From the NCBI GenBank assembly GCA_002396385.1, contig DGTD01000078.1:1-56681 (forward strand): 56,681 nucleotides of DNA. The letters run 5' to 3'. Source of the DNA: Bacteroidales bacterium UBA4345. Lineage in GTDB: Bacteria; Bacteroidota; Bacteroidia; Bacteroidales; Paludibacteraceae. Made by a program: the position numbers and the translations under genes. The notes below the pieces were generated by a model that saw nothing but the letters and a program-made list of their open reading frames with translations, was not told the DNA's origin and made no database searches. Positions 56,309-56,681 of the stretch are shown piece by piece. Position 1 is the first letter of the stretch, and each line of letters opens with the position of its first letter.

Positions 56309-56681
56309 ATGAACTTTGTAGACGAACTCAAATGGCGTGGCATGCTTCAAGACATGATGCCAGGCACAGAAGAATTACTTGAGAAAGAAACCGTTACGGC
56401 ATATCTGGGTATTGACCCAACCGCCGACTCACTGCATATTGGCCACCTTTGTGGCATTATGATGTTACGCCACTTCCAGCGTTGTGGCCACAAGCCGTTG
56501 GCACTGATTGGCGGTGCAACCGGTATGATTGGCGACCCTTCGGGGAAAAGTGCAGAGCGTAACCTTCTCGACGAGGCGACACTCAACCACAATATTGAGT
56601 GCATCAAGAAGCAATTAAGCAAATTCCTTGACTTCGACAGCGACGCTGCGAACAAAGCCGAACTGGTCAACAACTACGACT
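56309..56681 (+). CDS. tyrS: Tyrosyl-tRNA synthetase (3' truncated by window edge)
   Basis: TyrS charges tRNA-Tyr. Only the first 124 codons are in the window. They read [20 protein letters not shown], then [20 protein letters not shown] with the class I HIGH motif, and [20 protein letters not shown], all diagnostic of bacterial TyrS. The open frame runs off the right edge. It is divergent from efp. Confidence 0.95.
   Translation, partial: MNFVDELKWRGMLQDMMPGTEELLEKETVTAYLGIDPTADSLHIGHLCGIMMLRHFQRCGHKPLALIGGATGMIGDPSGKSAERNLLDEATLNHNIECIKKQLSKFLDFDSDAANKAELVNNYD

Noticed and set aside
56347..56673. Minus-strand frame of 108 codons at the right edge
   Set aside because: Antisense to the start of tyrS, which has diagnostic motifs.

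Overview
The window is a stretch of chromosome from a member of the Bacteroidota, most likely order Bacteroidales. Four things point there. Many start sites are preceded by the Bacteroidetes -7 element TAnnTTTG (a few also by a -33 TTG) instead of Shine-Dalgarno sequences. It carries a complete porPKLMN (gldKLMN-type) block for the type IX secretion system (T9SS). It has the Bacteroidetes-type transcarbamylase ArgF'. It also has a hybrid two-component (HTCS) sensor next to a xylan-type enzyme. The T9SS argues against the genus Bacteroides itself; the genus is not resolved. Nearly everything is housekeeping or cell-envelope chromosome. I saw no integrase, transposase, IS element, prophage, CRISPR array, tRNA or rRNA gene. 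No gap between genes exceeds 300 bases.

Layout, left to right. (1) 1-3826 (+): the tail of a trp operon, trpG (cut by the window edge)-trpD-trpC-trpF-trpA, ending in a strong terminator. (2) 4003-8352 (+): an MBOAT acyltransferase followed by a 980-residue membrane protein with an AlgX-like SGNH domain and three copies of a membrane-anchored beta module, probably a surface-glycan O-acetylation pair. (3) 8433-11275: a lipoprotein alpha/beta hydrolase (-) and a CoA-transferase (+). (4) 11495-12808 (+): two small exported DUF6515-type proteins, the first very His-rich and with a sigma-54-like promoter. (5) 13051-16002 (+): proA-argF'-aquaporin. (6) 16126-16695 (-): a small esterase-like protein. 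(7) 16890-25047 (+): a secreted GH39-like/CBM6/GH43 polyenzyme with a T9SS C-terminal sorting domain, then its likely HTCS regulator.

(8) 25263-33840 (-): guaB, two parvulin/SurA-type chaperones, an LptA/OstA-like protein, aroK and guaA, so outer-membrane biogenesis genes sit between the two GMP-synthesis genes. (9) 34071-37362 (-): rplS and leuS. (10) 37488-43299 (-): porP-porK-porL-porM-porN, the T9SS motor and ring. (11) 43429-47655 (-): a DUF2795 protein, a methyltransferase, a PIF1-like helicase and prmA. (12) 47889-52895 (+): a Tyr/Ser/Gly/Arg-rich exported protein with a second sigma-54-like promoter, and two FadL/OmpP1-type outer-membrane proteins flanking a beta-propeller glycosidase-like protein. 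(13) 52961-55413 (-): a ROK sugar kinase and a FucP/GluP-type sugar transporter. (14) 55531-56681: efp (-) and the start of tyrS (+, cut by the window edge).

Functional links: the T9SS built from region 10 is the expected export route for the polyenzyme of region 7, whose sugar products could be sensed by the adjacent HTCS. The SurA/LptA-like cluster would serve the outer membrane into which PorP and the FadL-like proteins insert. The best candidates for undescribed biology are the triple-module O-acetyltransferase partner, the GH39-GH43 T9SS polyenzyme with its SusCD-less HTCS, and the two sigma-54-like promoters in front of low-complexity exported proteins.
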